Part shown: positions 1 to 11,361 of the stretch, piece by piece
Layout: the number at the start of each line of letters is the position of its first letter
Position numbering within the stretch: the first letter of the stretch is position 1
DNA from: Adiantum capillus-veneris
Taxonomy: Eukaryota; Streptophyta; Polypodiopsida; Polypodiales; Pteridaceae
Length of the DNA: 64,000 bases
Reading direction: 5' to 3'
Assembly: GCA_014529385.2 (NCBI GenBank)
Contig: CM043950.1
Coordinates: 82,532,843-82,596,842 of the forward strand
Notes under the pieces: model-generated
What the model saw: the letters and a program-made list of their open reading frames with translations, nothing else
What the model was told of the DNA's origin: nothing
The model's database searches: none
Program-made: the position numbers and the translations under genes

Positions 1-935
1 CAAGAAGAAGAAGAAGAGTCTCTAGATAAACGTGGTTGTTTTGTGGTAATATTGTGTTCTTCATCATATTGACGTACCCAACAATCATCTTCAGTATGGC
101 CATTTCTGTTGTAGTAAGAACATTGCTTATTAGGAAATTTGAGACAAGAGAAAATATTACCGCGACGGCCACCTCTGCGGTTTCCTCATTGAAATGGGCG
201 CCTTCGAGCATAAAAAGCCCGTTCCATCTGTTGTGACTCAGTCTCCTCGTGTGAAATCATAGCTGTATCATGACTAGCATTACGACGTTCTTGACGTTGA
301 GAGTATTCAATTGAAGACATGCAGACTTGGTCGAAATCAAGACCATCTTTATTAGAGAGAATAGTAACAATGTTATCATAAGAAGAGTCCTTCACCGTAT
401 CAAGGAGAAGTGTAATCAGTTGCTTTTGTGGAACAGGATCACCGGCAGCAGCAAGTTGATTATTAATAGATTTGAAAGATTCAATATGTCCTGTCATGGC
501 AGTACCAACTTCATATTGTAACTTGTTAAGCAACCCTCTCAAATAAAGTATTTCTGTGACAGATTTCTTCTGAAAGTTTTCAATAAGGTACTTCCATACG
601 ACGTGGGAAGTAGGTAGTTCGTACATATCAAGCAAAAGGGAATCAGTAAGAGCAAAAAGAATATACCGACGAGCTGCTTTATCACGTCGTTGCCAATCCG
701 TATAGGCAACATTCTAATCTTCAAATATAGGTCCTTCAGTGATAAGCACGTTATCATTATCCGTATCAACAGGCTGAAGCGGACCAACACGATTTCCAAG
801 AACAACATCGGAGAGTTCATCGCCTTCAAGAATTAACAACATCTTTGCTTTCCAGGCTGGAAAACCTTGACCTTGGAAAGGAGGAACAGAACGCTGGCCA
901 GAAGGAACGCCGTTGACAAGAATATTCATAGCCAT
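1..935 (-). pseudogene. Ty1/copia Gag remnant (UBN2-like), runs off the left edge
   Basis: Read leftwards from an ATG at 933-935. The first 73 codons contain a FQGQGFPAWKAKML stretch typical of copia Gag N-termini. An in-frame TAG (714-716) follows, then about 150 codons resembling the UBN2 Gag family. A second in-frame stop (TGA, 186-188) precedes an Arg/Gly-rich stretch and a zinc knuckle in which the second Cys is Tyr (CSYYNRNGHTEDDC); a Ser run reaches the window edge. Gag would package element RNA into cytoplasmic particles. The reading frame is constant throughout, so the three defects are point changes, all compatible with C-to-T or G-to-A transitions. A matching primer site lies upstream at 1671-1682. 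The element is dead as read; protease, integrase and RT would lie outside the window. Confidence 0.8.
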
Positions 936-1670
936 ATCTTGTTGCGAGAAGACATATAAGATAAGATCGCACAATTTGCACACCATATATGGTGAAGGCC
1001 GCAATTGAGAATGAGAGAGATATGAGGACTGCGTTCTGTCAACGATAAACGTAAGAAGGATGCTCAAGGAACTTCCAAAGATGTGAGAGACGTCACCCAA
1101 AAAGGACAGGGTAAAGGAGACGTTAATAATAAAAGAGTCCTCAAAATAGAGTGGCGTGAGACGCAAGATTGACGGCCACAATACGAATAGAAAAAAGCTA
1201 AATCTTCTCGAAAAAGTTAACGCCAAAATAAGAAAAACGATCGCGGACGCTTCACGAAGAAGTAGGACGAAGAAAGCTGCATCAAGCTCAATTGCAGTAA
1301 AAACAGCATAACTTTCTGTTGCGAACTCCGATTGACGCAAACCTAGAACTCAAATCGAAGAGCTCGAGTAGACAAACATGTTTTGGATGAAAAGTGCTTT
1401 TCTCATTTCTCCAAATTTTGAGCAGAACAGCAAGAAAAATTGAGATGAAGTTCAGGGTGTCATCAACAAGAAAACGTAATCAACGATTAGATTGATTAGC
1501 AATAAACGTCACAAAAAACACTAATCATATTCTTCTTAACACAAAAAAACCACAGTTAACAAGAATCAATGCTCAAAAATAAAATTTGTAGCAATTTTTG
1601 AATCTTACATGCAAATCGCATACACATACTATTTTGTCACCATGAATTGAATCGGCGCATGATCAATACT
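936..1670 (-). other. Copia leader between primer site and gag
   Basis: About 735 bp separate the tRNA primer site from the gag ATG. The gag frame happens to stay open upstream to about 1340, but that extension shows no family resemblance. I see no gene here. Confidence 0.5.
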
Positions 1671-1682
1671 ACTCTGATACCA
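1671..1682 (-). other. Copia primer binding site (initiator-Met tRNA type)
   Basis: On the minus strand the sequence is TGGTATCAGAGT, one base from the common plant copia primer site TGGTATCAGAGC complementary to initiator-Met tRNA. It abuts the LTR at 1683. Confidence 0.85.
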
Positions 1683-2083
1683 TGTTGATATGTAGAGAGA
1701 AAGAGAGAGAGACGAGACAAAAGACACACCATATACGCTCCCAAAGACTGATTCATATTGAGGACAAGATACAAATATATAGGTGAGACTAAGTTGAGTA
1801 GAGTGAGCCATATATAGCTCCAACAAAAGTCCCTTTACAAAATGACCTAGGTACCTTATATACTAAGGCTACCTTAGGTTTAACCAAAAATGGGGTTGAA
1901 AGGGTCAAATGGATTTGTATTTACAATCTGGAAGTGCCATTGCACCCCGGCTTCTGAAACTAGAATAACTACTCATTACAAATGACGTTTATATCCATAA
2001 TCCGCAGCATTTCATAACTCGCAAAAGATAAGACTTTGGTACAAAACTTGAGTTATGTTGTGTTGTTGACCCAGCAGTCAACA
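1683..2083 (-). mobile_element. LTR (401 bp) shared between a copia 5' end and a gypsy 3' end
   Basis: The plus strand begins TGTTGATATG and ends GCAGTCAACA, giving TGTTGA/TCAACA inverted termini. On its minus-downstream side lies a Met-tRNA primer site (1671-1682) and copia Gag. On its minus-upstream side lies a purine tract (2084-2095) and a gypsy-like polyprotein tail. Its upstream 258 bp (1826-2083) are nearly identical, with about seven differences by eye, to 12060-12317 in the other LTR, while the remaining 143 bp are unrelated. The same LTR is thus framed both as a 5' LTR and as a 3' LTR. Confidence 0.75.
1854..1865 (-). promoter_or_regulatory. Putative LTR TATA box
   Basis: The minus strand reads TAGTATATAAGG. 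The homology to the other LTR stops at 1826, roughly 30 bp downstream, about where transcription (start of R) would be expected. The same box is present in the copy near 12090. Confidence 0.5.
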
Positions 2084-2235
2084 TTCCCCCCTTCCGCGTT
2101 CATGTCGTCCTCGACATGACCTGATTGTCGATGGTGATGTGGTCTTTGCTTTCGTTTTGGCTTCATCTGTTGCACTACTTGTAACTTTGTCGAACCACAA
2201 CAAGAACTATGATCCATTAGAGCGAACTTCTATCA
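2053..2235 (-). pseudogene. C-terminal tail of gypsy polyprotein plus polypurine tract
   Basis: A minus-strand frame reads through a basic stretch (KPKRKQRPHHHRQ) and an acidic tail (GHVEDDMNAEGG), then continues into the LTR to a TAA at 2053-2055. Ending just inside the 3' LTR beside a purine tract (GGAAGGGGGGAA, 2084-2095) is a common arrangement for plant gypsy elements. This marks the 3' end of the minus-strand gypsy element whose gag lies at 7.2-8.7 kb, or of a relative. RT and integrase, expected between protease and this tail, were not found. Confidence 0.55.
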
Positions 2236-3790
2236 TCGTAACCATTCATCTTTTGAGATCCTCTGATTACTTTTATGTCTTCTCTTCTTCATTGGTAGCT
2301 TCTTTGTTCTTGTGCAATCATGTTGTTAGTGTTGTCTGCAGCTTGTCATTGTAGGCCATTCTTCGACTCGCCATTGAGAAGAAGTATGTTATGATCTGAA
2401 ATTGGTGCTCCAATTCATTTGTCAATTGATTTGAGTAGCATTTCCTTATTGTTGATGTAGAAGGAATATGTACAAGAGGATGGTGATAGGTGTCTTTAGA
2501 TTAGGGTCTAAAACCTAGATGACCAAAGGAAAAAAACCCAGTGGAAAAAAATGCCTTTGTTATACGCTCTTATTGGAGTTGATCATTTGAACATGAAGTA
2601 TATGTTCATGAAACGTGAGTGCTTGGGTGAAACACGGAAAGAGTGCCTGATGCAAGTGCCAATTATGGGACACTCTATATGCATATGAGAAATTTGTCAA
2701 CAAAATCATGCAATGTGAAAGAAGGAGATGATGGGTGTTTCGAGGAATAAATGTAGCACATGTGACATCAAAAGATGTTTAAATAGCTTCCACCTTTCCA
2801 AGAAGGGTTTTCGATGTAGAAGTTTCTCCACTCGTATCTCACTGTGCTCAGTACGTGAGTGTCTTTTGGACCTTCTCCTTCACTTCACCAGACGTAAGTA
2901 CTTAGACTTCGACTCTTTTGCTCACCTATACCAGCATGAGCGACACAACGTATATATGCTCAAGTCTTCCAGCTTGAGCAGTACCTAGAATAGCTAAGAC
3001 GCTTAGACCACAGAGAATATTACTTGAAGCTTTGGGACTAACACCTCACTCATTTTGTGGCGTAGCTACTCGACTCTGACTTGTATGACTTGTCGGTTGC
3101 CTGTTGAAACTGCTTTGTGACAAGTTCTTCGGCTGTTGTAGTGGCTGCTGAGACATACTTCGTGAAGTTTCATTGTTTCCATGTACCTTCTTCTCTTTGT
3201 AGTGCTCAGGCCTCTCGTCAGTCTTTTCTTCATGTGGATTATGGATTTTTTAATTTTTTTCTTAATAATAAACAAAGAAAATCTTAAAACAACTCAAAAA
3301 AAATAAAAAAATCATTCAAATAGAAATCTAAATTCTATGTACACTATACACATGTCCCTAGGGGCTCATATATGGATTTTGTCCCCATACTCCTCTGTAA
3401 CACTACTATGAGGGCATATACTCTAAATTTCGTCAAAAAATTATCACAATAAAAAGCAAAAATTCAATGCATCTCACAAAACATTGCCCTTTTATAGTCA
3501 AAATGTTAGGTCCGCATTCAGAATGCCTCCCCCCTTCCTATTTGGAGTCATCCTTTACGACAGGGTATCGCAAAGGATATGTGTGGTGCTTGGGCAATTA
3601 AAAATTGTGCCTATGCAGGACTTGTAATGTAGCCCTATTATGCATACATAGTCAATGCATGGAAAAGATTTATGTTGTGCAAGATGTGGGTATAAGCAAT
3701 TTGCTTATTGGCATTTGTTGGCGAGGCTTCCTATTCTAAGCATTATAATGGTCTTTGAAGCTCCTGTATCATTGCTTGATTGAAGAGACT
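2236..3790. other. Gypsy-internal or nested debris without a recognisable gene
   Basis: No convincing coding domain. At 3526-3540 the minus strand has another polypurine tract (TAGGAAGGGGGGAGG), followed after about 30 bp by TATAAAAGGG (within 3482-3499). This could be the 3' border of a second, nested element, but no LTR partner is visible. Confidence 0.35.
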
Positions 3791-3829
3791 TTCTCTCTTC
3801 TAGCTGTACTGTAATCGTAGGAAGAATTG

Positions 3830-4200
3830 TAAGAATTCAAGCGGCGATGCACTGACAGCAGTTTTGTTGATCTTCTTTGGGAACCATTTCTTTGCGATGA
3901 TTGGCTGTTTTGTTGCTGACGCTTGTTTGGGAACCCATACTTGCCCGTGCTTCGTTTGTGTTTGAAGAGACTTCTTTGGGATCCACCTTTTTGTGTGTGA
4001 GTCGACAGTGGTCTTTGCTTCAGCCCTTGTACGCTTGGTTGGTGACGGGATTCAGGATTTGAAAATTGATACTATGGTTGTTTGGGAGTCCAAATGAATT
4101 CCTGACTTTTTTGTGCTTGAATCAACTTCTTTGGAGCCCAAACCTGAGTTGTGAAAGCTTGCAACTTTGTGATATTCTTACCCGTTCATGCACGCTTCCC
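3830..4200 (-). pseudogene. Basic W-x-P-K repeat peptide, retroelement-associated
   Basis: One minus-strand frame contains repeated W-x-P-K motifs (WAPKK, WTPKQ, WIPKK, WVPKQ, WFPKK) spaced by Gln/Lys/Thr-rich linkers, with at least one stop. WVPK-type repeats occur in the linkers of some plant retroelement polyproteins. It lies downstream of the gypsy protease. Function unknown. Confidence 0.35.
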
Positions 4201-4647
4201 TTGTTTTTGTTCTGGTGTTGGATCTTGTGATTTATCATTAGAGATCTTTGTCTTCTTGATCCATATCTATTTTTGGCCGATCTGGATTTTTGGTATCCAG
4301 ATTTGTCGAGCTTTTTGTCTTTGACTTGTTGTCCTGTTCTTTTGACCTGTCATGGTTGTTGTTGCTGAAGGGGTTGGTGATAGTGATGGCCTGAGTTGAT
4401 GATAGGGGATGTCGTAAGATTCATCACTATCGCTACTATCCTCAGCAAGGTTGACTTCTTGTACTTTCCCTTTATTTTTTGGCTGGTAGTGGAAAGTTAC
4501 TGTCTATTTGCTCGTGGGTGGTAGTTTCTTGGAGGACTTTTCTAGCCCATTGATTAAATCATTGTTAGCTCGTTTCTCTGGTCGTATTCCTCCTAGCTGA
4601 GTCTTTGCATCCTTATTAGGAGCCATGTATGAGGATGCTTGTGGTGG

Positions 4648-4962
4648 CTATGTCTTCACCGAAGACTTTGTAATCCACTTTTGATGCACTTTATTCGTGT
4701 AGCGATGCCATTGATTCCCGGGTCGTTGATCTTCTTGAAGTTTGAAGTGTTCTACAGAGTCATAGAACTCGTCGTCTTCTTCATCATTTGATTCTCCACA
4801 TTTCTTTGTGTGCTCCTTATTTCGAGAGCTTGTTGATGTTTGGTTCTCTTTGTTTTCCTGGATTACACTCACTGCAAAATAAGGAACGACATCATAGCCA
4901 TTTTCATCACAAAACTTTGTTGTGGGAGCATCCTCCACGGTGCACACGTCCACAGTAGTCAA
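4648..4962 (-). pseudogene. Acidic segment downstream of the gypsy protease
   Basis: About 100 codons with a Glu/Asp-rich centre (ESNDEEDDEFYDSVEHF). It follows the protease-containing frame and probably belongs to the same polyprotein. It has no RT signature and no domain I recognise. Confidence 0.4.
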
Positions 4963-5007
4963 GATGTGTTCCCATCCAAAAGGCTCTAACTCTTCTTCAG
5001 GAAATGG

Positions 5008-5951
5008 TTATGGGATATAGTCCTTATCCTCTATAACCCGCTCTAGGATACATTCCTCATGTTTCAAGCTACCACATTGTGAAGCTCCACACATCCACAG
5101 TTCTTTAGGCTTACCTAACCAAGCTAGAAGTTCTGATCCTGCTCCTGTGGCGGAATCAAACTCCTCAACCAGTGTTCTCGTCACATCCCTATAGCTATGG
5201 TCCCTCAAGTTTATCTTTGTTATGGTCTCCATATGTCTCAGGTATATATGGTCTAACCCCAATCTTGGACCATTTTCAATTGTCGCATGAATGGTCTTCC
5301 CAGAATGATGTCATAGTTGTTCTTCTTGCCAAAGTCAACAACAGCAAAAGTGTGTTCATATTCAATGCCACAAGAAGTAACAAGTACTTTTTCTAGCAGT
5401 CGTAGGGGCTTTTCCTTGTGTCCTTCTGCAAGCTCCATGGTCATTCGTGTGGATATCAAGGCAGTTTTTCCCCATTTTTTACAAACCTCTTTGGTTGCAA
5501 TGGCCACACCAGCTTCACTGTCAAGGATTGCCATGGTTTTTACACCATTGAATTCCAAAGGAAGGGTGGTGTTTCCATCTTCTCCCTCGTAATACTCGCC
5601 CACCTTGTTTAATGGCACTGGCCTAGTATTTAGTTGAGGCATTTCAAGCTCTTTGATGCCTTCCTCGATTTGAGTCATTGGGGTTTTTACACCAAGTTTC
5701 TCTAGACATTTACCCTCATTAGCCCACATGTTTGGTCTTATTCTGAGCAACTCGGCTAACATTATTGTATAGGTGACTAGGGTAGATAGAATATCTACTA
5801 GCCCCTTTGAATAGATGGCCTTGTTAGGAGACAGTCTCTTTGATGGGACTGCAACCACCTCTGACTTGGTCTCGTACTCTCCCATGTAGGACGGTAGTGT
5901 TCTTAGCGAATGGGGTTCATAGATTGTACAGATCTTTTGTCGCCCCAACAC
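5008..5951 (-). pseudogene. Gypsy retropepsin-like aspartic protease remnant
   Basis: The frame contains a hydrophobic strand leading to ILDSEAGVAIAT, where retropepsins normally have D-S/T-G-A-G; the catalytic-loop Gly is Glu. About 90 residues later comes ILGRPFM, the conserved C-terminal hydrophobic-Gly motif of the family. The protease would cleave the element polyprotein inside particles. The frame shifts near 5253-5262 into a tail ending at 5008. A shift near 5930-5951 separates it from the upstream segment. The altered active loop and the shifts make it inactive as read. Confidence 0.75.
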
Positions 5952-6397
5952 GATTGCACGTCTAGATTCATTTGAGATCCAGTCTCAAATTCCTCTATCG
6001 GTGGTAGAAACACAGCTCGTTCATCACTAGTCTTGTCTACTTGTCTTCTTAGGTCATCGGCTTCATTGGCCTCTCTGATTTGTTTCCACAATTCGTCAAG
6101 ACCATCTATCTCTTTACAATCCTCAGGTATAGCTTGGTGAAATCCCTCGAAAGAGTTATCCATGGTATTCAGCACTATCCTTGGTTCTAATGCTGGGTCT
6201 TTGAGTTTTGGTCTGTGCTCATGACTAGAATCTGGCTCTTTTAGTTCCTGGTTTGGTGGGATTGCTTGTGTAGGCATGACACGGATCACATCCTCAGGTT
6301 TTGCAATTGGTGGTTCTAGTAAATCTTGGGCTGTTTGAATCATTTTATGGCACATTTCAAACCTTTGCTTTTCTAGTTCTGTATAGGGATATGTCAT
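5903..6397 (-). pseudogene. Gypsy polyprotein linker between zinc knuckles and protease
   Basis: A charged, Pro/Glu-rich segment of 164 codons with no recognised domain. It is joined to its neighbours only through frameshifts and a TGA at about 6398-6400. Its position argues it is the Gag-protease linker. Confidence 0.5.
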
Positions 6398-6480
6398 TCA
6401 CCTGTGTTCTTGGGTTTGGTTGTTTTTGAGCCTCGCATCATAGGCTTTCAAGAGGGCATCTAATGTCTCATTAACCTTCT

Positions 6481-7155
6481 CTACCAACACAGATCCTCCT
6501 GAACTAGCACTTCTGTGGATGGTTCTTCTAGAGGTTTAACCATCTGTGTAAGAGAAGGTGCCTCCTTTTCCTCATGTTTTTTTATCTTCTCCTCAGCTTC
6601 TGTAAGCTTCTCAGCTAGGGATTTTTTCTCTCGTTCCCTACGTGCTTTTATCCTAGTCTTTCTAGCTTTCCAACTATTTCGTTTGCTCTTGGTTTTCTGA
6701 CTAGGTGCGTCTGTCTTTGGTCCATCATCTGTCTTTGGACTCGTGTCACTTTCCGTGTTCTTTGTCTCTGGATTCTCATCAGCTTTCTTTTGAGCTTGTG
6801 CTCTCATAACCACTTGAACTGGTACGACATTTTCATTTTCTGAGCTACTAGGTAGCTGAACAATCCCTAATACATTTGTCATGATTTTCCTGATTTGGTT
6901 TGGTTTTTTCGGGCAATCGGGGATCAAGTGAGTGATGCCACACTCAAGACAATAGGCATTTACTTCAGTGATCTTCGTATGAGGACATTGTTTGACCAAG
7001 TGGTTGTCACGACTTTTGTGACAATCTATCTCTGGTTGAGGAGATGATTTTAGCATTTCCTCTTGGCTATAAGCAAGCTTTGTCCTAAATAAGCCGCTAT
7101 TTGAAATGAATCTCAATGTCCTTTTGTCCATTTCATACCTTCTTTCTTTCGACTA
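6481..7155 (-). pseudogene. Gypsy nucleocapsid region with zinc-knuckle motifs
   Basis: It starts in the same frame as the preceding Gag segment, after an in-frame TAG at 7153-7155. Two knuckle-like motifs are visible: CHKSRDNHLVKQC, with Ser where the second Cys is usual, and CLECGITHLIPDC. A long Lys/Glu-rich helix (KARREREKKSLAEKLTEAEE) follows and could form a coiled coil. Such regions bind element RNA. The frame shifts near 6490. Confidence 0.65.
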
Positions 7156-8717
7156 AAACCCAGGAGGTGGAGGTTGTACCGGCCTCACCACTCCATGTGT
7201 TTCTCTCACATTTTGTTTCTCCGAAGGGTAGTACCCACTTTGGTTGCTACACCACATTGTAGTTGGTACTGGCGTTGGTTTATTTGATGCTTCCATCATT
7301 GGAATGTATCTCATGTCTACCTGCATTCTAGCACCTGGCAGCGGAGGTTGTTGTCCTAAGACAAGCTGTGGCCTTAAAACTCCTACTGGTCCTGACGCAT
7401 TCCCCGTAATGTATCTAGGTGGAGTAGGTGCTTCTAGAACAGGTTGTACATACCTTTCCCTAGCATTTTCCATGCTATAATAGCACTCTTCCCTCGTATG
7501 GTTCGTCCATTTTCTCTCAATTTCACACCACTTCGGCTCTCCCGAATCAAACCTTACAAGAGGAATCAACCTCTTGACCAAGTCGTCCATAAGCTTTTCT
7601 TGATCAATAAGTGCCGTTGGCATGTCAATAAACTCACTTATCTGTGAAACACTATGCTGAGAGGATGTGTCATCTCCTTGACTCTTTAAGTCCTTTTCTT
7701 TGTATGCCTCACAGTTATTCACTAGATAAAGAGATTCTTTGATCAACTCGTTTAGCGTCATCCTCCTTATCATATGTAGATCCTTCTGAAGGCCCTCATC
7801 TCTCATTCCCTGGATAAAGATCAGCATTAGTCGTGCTTGCGTAGGTAATTCCGCTCTCGGACAGAGATTAACATATCTCTTGAGCCATAATGATGCTTTG
7901 CGTACTCATTCATCCTCTTTCTGTTTGAATCTATGGATTTGCGAGACCGTGTTGTGAGCAATATCTTTTGGCGAGAATTCTTCAATAAACTCCTCAAACA
8001 GCTCATCTAGGGTCTCAAAATCCCATTTTTCCACCGAGTCGAACCATGTAGCTGCATCATCTTCTAGAGTCAATCCAAGTCCCACAAACTGTGTCGCAAA
8101 ATCTGAAACTTCCTCTGCTCTAATAACTCTTCTCAAAGTTGCTACATGATCTCTCGGATCTTTATCTCCGAAGTATTTTCTGTTTCCCATTTCTAGACTT
8201 GGGATGGTCTAACTCGTGGATTGTCTACAAGTCTAACCAGAGACTCTCCCAATCCTTCTCTCGTTATCGCTCTTGAAGGGAATCCTGGTGGCTCTCTTCT
8301 TGAATTTCCTTGAGGAATTCTCGTGTTTGGTGGAGGCATTTGTGGTCCTTCATTGACTAAATATCCACCTCTTTCTAGTACAGTCTGTAGGTTTGTGCTT
8401 TCTACAACTCTGTATTCTCGTCCATACTTGTCGACAACTATAGATCTCCATTGACAGTCGACTCTGTATGTGTAGACATATAAGAGCTTGTAATCCATTA
8501 TCTCTTCTAGGTATGGATCTGAGCACCTATAAAGATTGACCTCATTGTCGTCAATGTATCTATACAGTCCTTCACTCTCATGACCAATCATCCAAACTCT
8601 CTCAACAAGATGGATTTTTATCAATTGCAAGTTTGGAAGATCCATTGTGGGAGGATATTCCTCTATCGTCGAGATCTCCAAGCTTGTGTAAGTTGCATTT
8701 GAATCTAGGGTAGACAT
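7153..8717 (-). pseudogene. Ty3/gypsy Gag (capsid) remnant
   Basis: A first segment (8717-8193) has no clear domain. A one-base shift at about 8190-8200 leads into a retrotransposon Gag domain: DHVATLRRVIRAEEVSD, then DDAATWFDSVEKW and LFEEFIEEFSP, the W-F spacing typical of the family. An in-frame TGA at 7906-7908 interrupts it at a position where Arg (CGA) would fit. The frame continues through KASLWLKRYV-like sequence and a Pro-rich tail ending PPPPGF at 7156. Capsid proteins assemble virus-like particles. Orientation fits the primer site at 11333-11360. Confidence 0.75.
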
Positions 8718-10815
8718 GATTTCTGGGCTTAAGAGCTTTTGCTTGGTTCAAGTAGACTGAGTCCACTGTGTTCAAGTGCTTTGGTTAGGGAAAAGTCGAA
8801 ACTATGCCCAAAACCGCAACCGTTTCGTCACAATTCTGGCAAATTGTCGCTTTTAGACACCCCTGACTTCCGGATGAATTTTGAGGCCTCAAAAGATGTT
8901 TTTTTCAAAATTGAACTCTCAGGCTACGTTTTGATATTAAAACGTTTCCAATCCGATACCGTTTGTGAAAGTTATGGCCAAAACAGTGAATTGCAGTTTA
9001 GACTGGTCAAAATGAGTCCAAATTCAATTTTAAAAAAGGATTTGGGATCTCTGTGAGACTGTGAACACTCCTGTATGGTCAAAAGTCCAGCTGGACCCTA
9101 AAACTGGCCTAGAGACATCCTACGCATAGTATGTCTATATGCCTAGAATTTAACAAAATTTGGTCCAGAGACTCCCCTTAAGTCCAGCAACACAATGGTA
9201 TGCTCAGAATTTCATTTGGATTTAAAATTGGCCTTGAGACATCCTACTTTTTACTCAGAATGACTTGAAATTTTCACCCCAGCTTCTCCTTGATGTGCTG
9301 ATCACAGTGGTGTGCTCATAAGTTGGTTTGGAGTCCCAAATCAAGCTGGAGACATCCTACGTGTAGGATGTCTAACTGCTCATATTTTTTCCAAACTTGA
9401 TCCCAAGATTCTCCTAGTGCTCAACAACACAACGGTATGCTTAGAATTGAATTTGGATGCCAATAGGTCAAGATTTGGGCTGTAAGAGCTTCTAGTGCAC
9501 TCCAAGAGTAGGATGTCTGACAATTCTTGTCTTTGCTTGGTAAATAGGCCAAACAAGGTCCAAATTCACTTTTGAAAAAAGTTCCGGAATCCTTGAGACA
9601 CTGGGAACCTCCCTATATGGCCAAAGTAGAATTTTGACCACTTTATGACCCTTGAGACATCCTACGCGTAGGATGTCTTTTTGCTCTGTTTCAGCTCAAA
9701 CTTGCACTGTAGCTTCCCCTTGATGTGCTTAACTCACAACTATTTTTACTTTTTGATTCTGACACCTATAGGTTGGTCAAATGATCAAGAATCTGTTCCA
9801 AAAGCCTGATGTCTGTTCTGATGAATTCCTAAGTGAAATCAACTCCAAATTGGACCAAATTTGACTAGGAGGCTTGCCTAAGGCTATACAACATCCTGCT
9901 ATGTCCACAGTTTGAATTTGGCCTCTAAATCATGCCTTAGATATCCTACGCGTAGGATGTCTAACTGCTCAGAATTGCCCCAAATTTGAACCACGGACTC
10001 TCCTTAAGGTGTTGATCACTGTGGTATGCTTAGAATTAAGTTTGGAGTGCAAAATCACACATATGACATCCTACGCGTAGGATGTCTTTTTGGCTTGTTT
10101 GACCCGAGACTTGACCCAAAGCTTCCCCTTGATGTCAGCAACCCAGTGGTATGCTTAGATTTTAATTTGGATGTCAAAAGACCCCAAAACTAACAGTTCT
10201 TGCCTTTTTCAGTCAAAAGTGCTAAAGTTTTCTTAAAACCCAATTTTCTCACCCAAATGAGCTGAAAACTCTCACATGCACTCAAAACATCATGTATAAC
10301 ATGCACATGAAGTCATCCTATGGTTTGGTCTCAAAATTCGGCCTTTGCACAATTTGGGTAGGATGTTTGGCAATTCTCGTCTATTGGCTTTGATCTGTCA
10401 AAATTTGGTCAAATTTCCACTTTCCAGGTGAAAATAGGGTAAAACCTACCTTCTGAACACACTGGTCAACTCAGAATTTCAAAATTTCCACCAGATCACC
10501 CTGTAGACATCCTACGCGTAGGATGTCTACTGCTAATTTTTTGAGACTGAAGTGTCCCTGATGCTTCCTTATGCTTTCAACAAGTGCAAGTATGCTTCAC
10601 AATTGCAAAAACATGCAAAAATCACTCAATTAAGCCTTTTCTAAAATTTTACGTTTTTTGACTCCGCCTTTTGGCTTTTGGTCAACAAAAATAGGGAAAA
10701 ACACCCAAGTCAATATATTACTAGGGTAAAACCTACCCTCTGAACCCACTGGTGCACTCAAAATTTTCAAATTTGGTCTCCAGAACCCCCTTGAGACATC
10801 CTACGCATAGGATGT
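8718..10815. repeat. Gypsy leader with a 22-bp palindrome family
   Basis: The non-coding leader contains G plus ACATCCTACGCGTAGGATGT plus C, a perfect inverted palindrome, in exact copies at 9656-9677, 10065-10086 and 10506-10527. One- or two-base variants lie near 9115, 9350, 9946 and 10795, and half-copies near 9235, 9490 and 10360. The surrounding phrases repeat loosely (TCCCCTTGATGTGCT, GTGGTATGCTTAGAATT) at irregular 100-400 bp spacing. No ORF of note. The first 250 bp resemble 14170-14400. Confidence 0.8.
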
Positions 10816-11332
10816 CTATGTTTACAGAATTGCAGGTTTTCTTCACAGAACCCTTGCAATTGCTCTTTTATATGCATAGCATCAGTCAGTCATACAAAAA
10901 TATCCACAAAAGCTTGTTTAATGCAATTTCTACCCTCAAAAGCACACTTTTCCGTGATTTCAAATGCAATCAAGTACTTTAACAAATAATTCAGTGATGA
11001 ATAGCTCTAGATCAGAATCGGATCACTTACCTAAAGCTACTCCTACAAATTATATGGGGTTTTGCATCTATGAGTAGAAAAACGCTTCAATGCCACACAC
11101 GGACTAGTAAACGCTTCTATCACCTCACAAATCACTCGACCACCAATAACTACTCTAATCTACAGATCCTAACTAAACCTATCTAGTCGCAGACCCTCGG
11201 CAAGACACACGCTTCCTGGCTATCCACTTGATCACGAAATATCCTCTTCCGGATCCACTTAAGAAAAACGCTTTCTTTAGCCGAAACTAAATCAAGCAAT
11301 CATCACACGAGTGTTAGTAGGAAACCTACTTA
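10816..11332. other. Remaining gypsy leader, no gene seen
   Basis: Unique-looking sequence between the palindrome region and the primer site. I see no domain or repeat in it. Confidence 0.4.
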
Positions 11333-11360
11333 GGTCCTTGTGTCCCCGGCAGCGGCGCCA
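11333..11360 (-). other. Gypsy primer binding site
   Basis: On the minus strand it begins TGGCGCCGCTGCCGGGGACA, close to the TGGCGCCGTTGCCGGGGA primer site used by many plant gypsy elements. One base separates it from the LTR end at 11362. Confidence 0.85.
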
Positions 11361-11361
11361 A

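Noticed and set aside
2139-3275. Small frames at 2139-2354, 2728-2988 and 3066-3275
   Set aside because: No family resemblance and no splice or start context; inside element debris.
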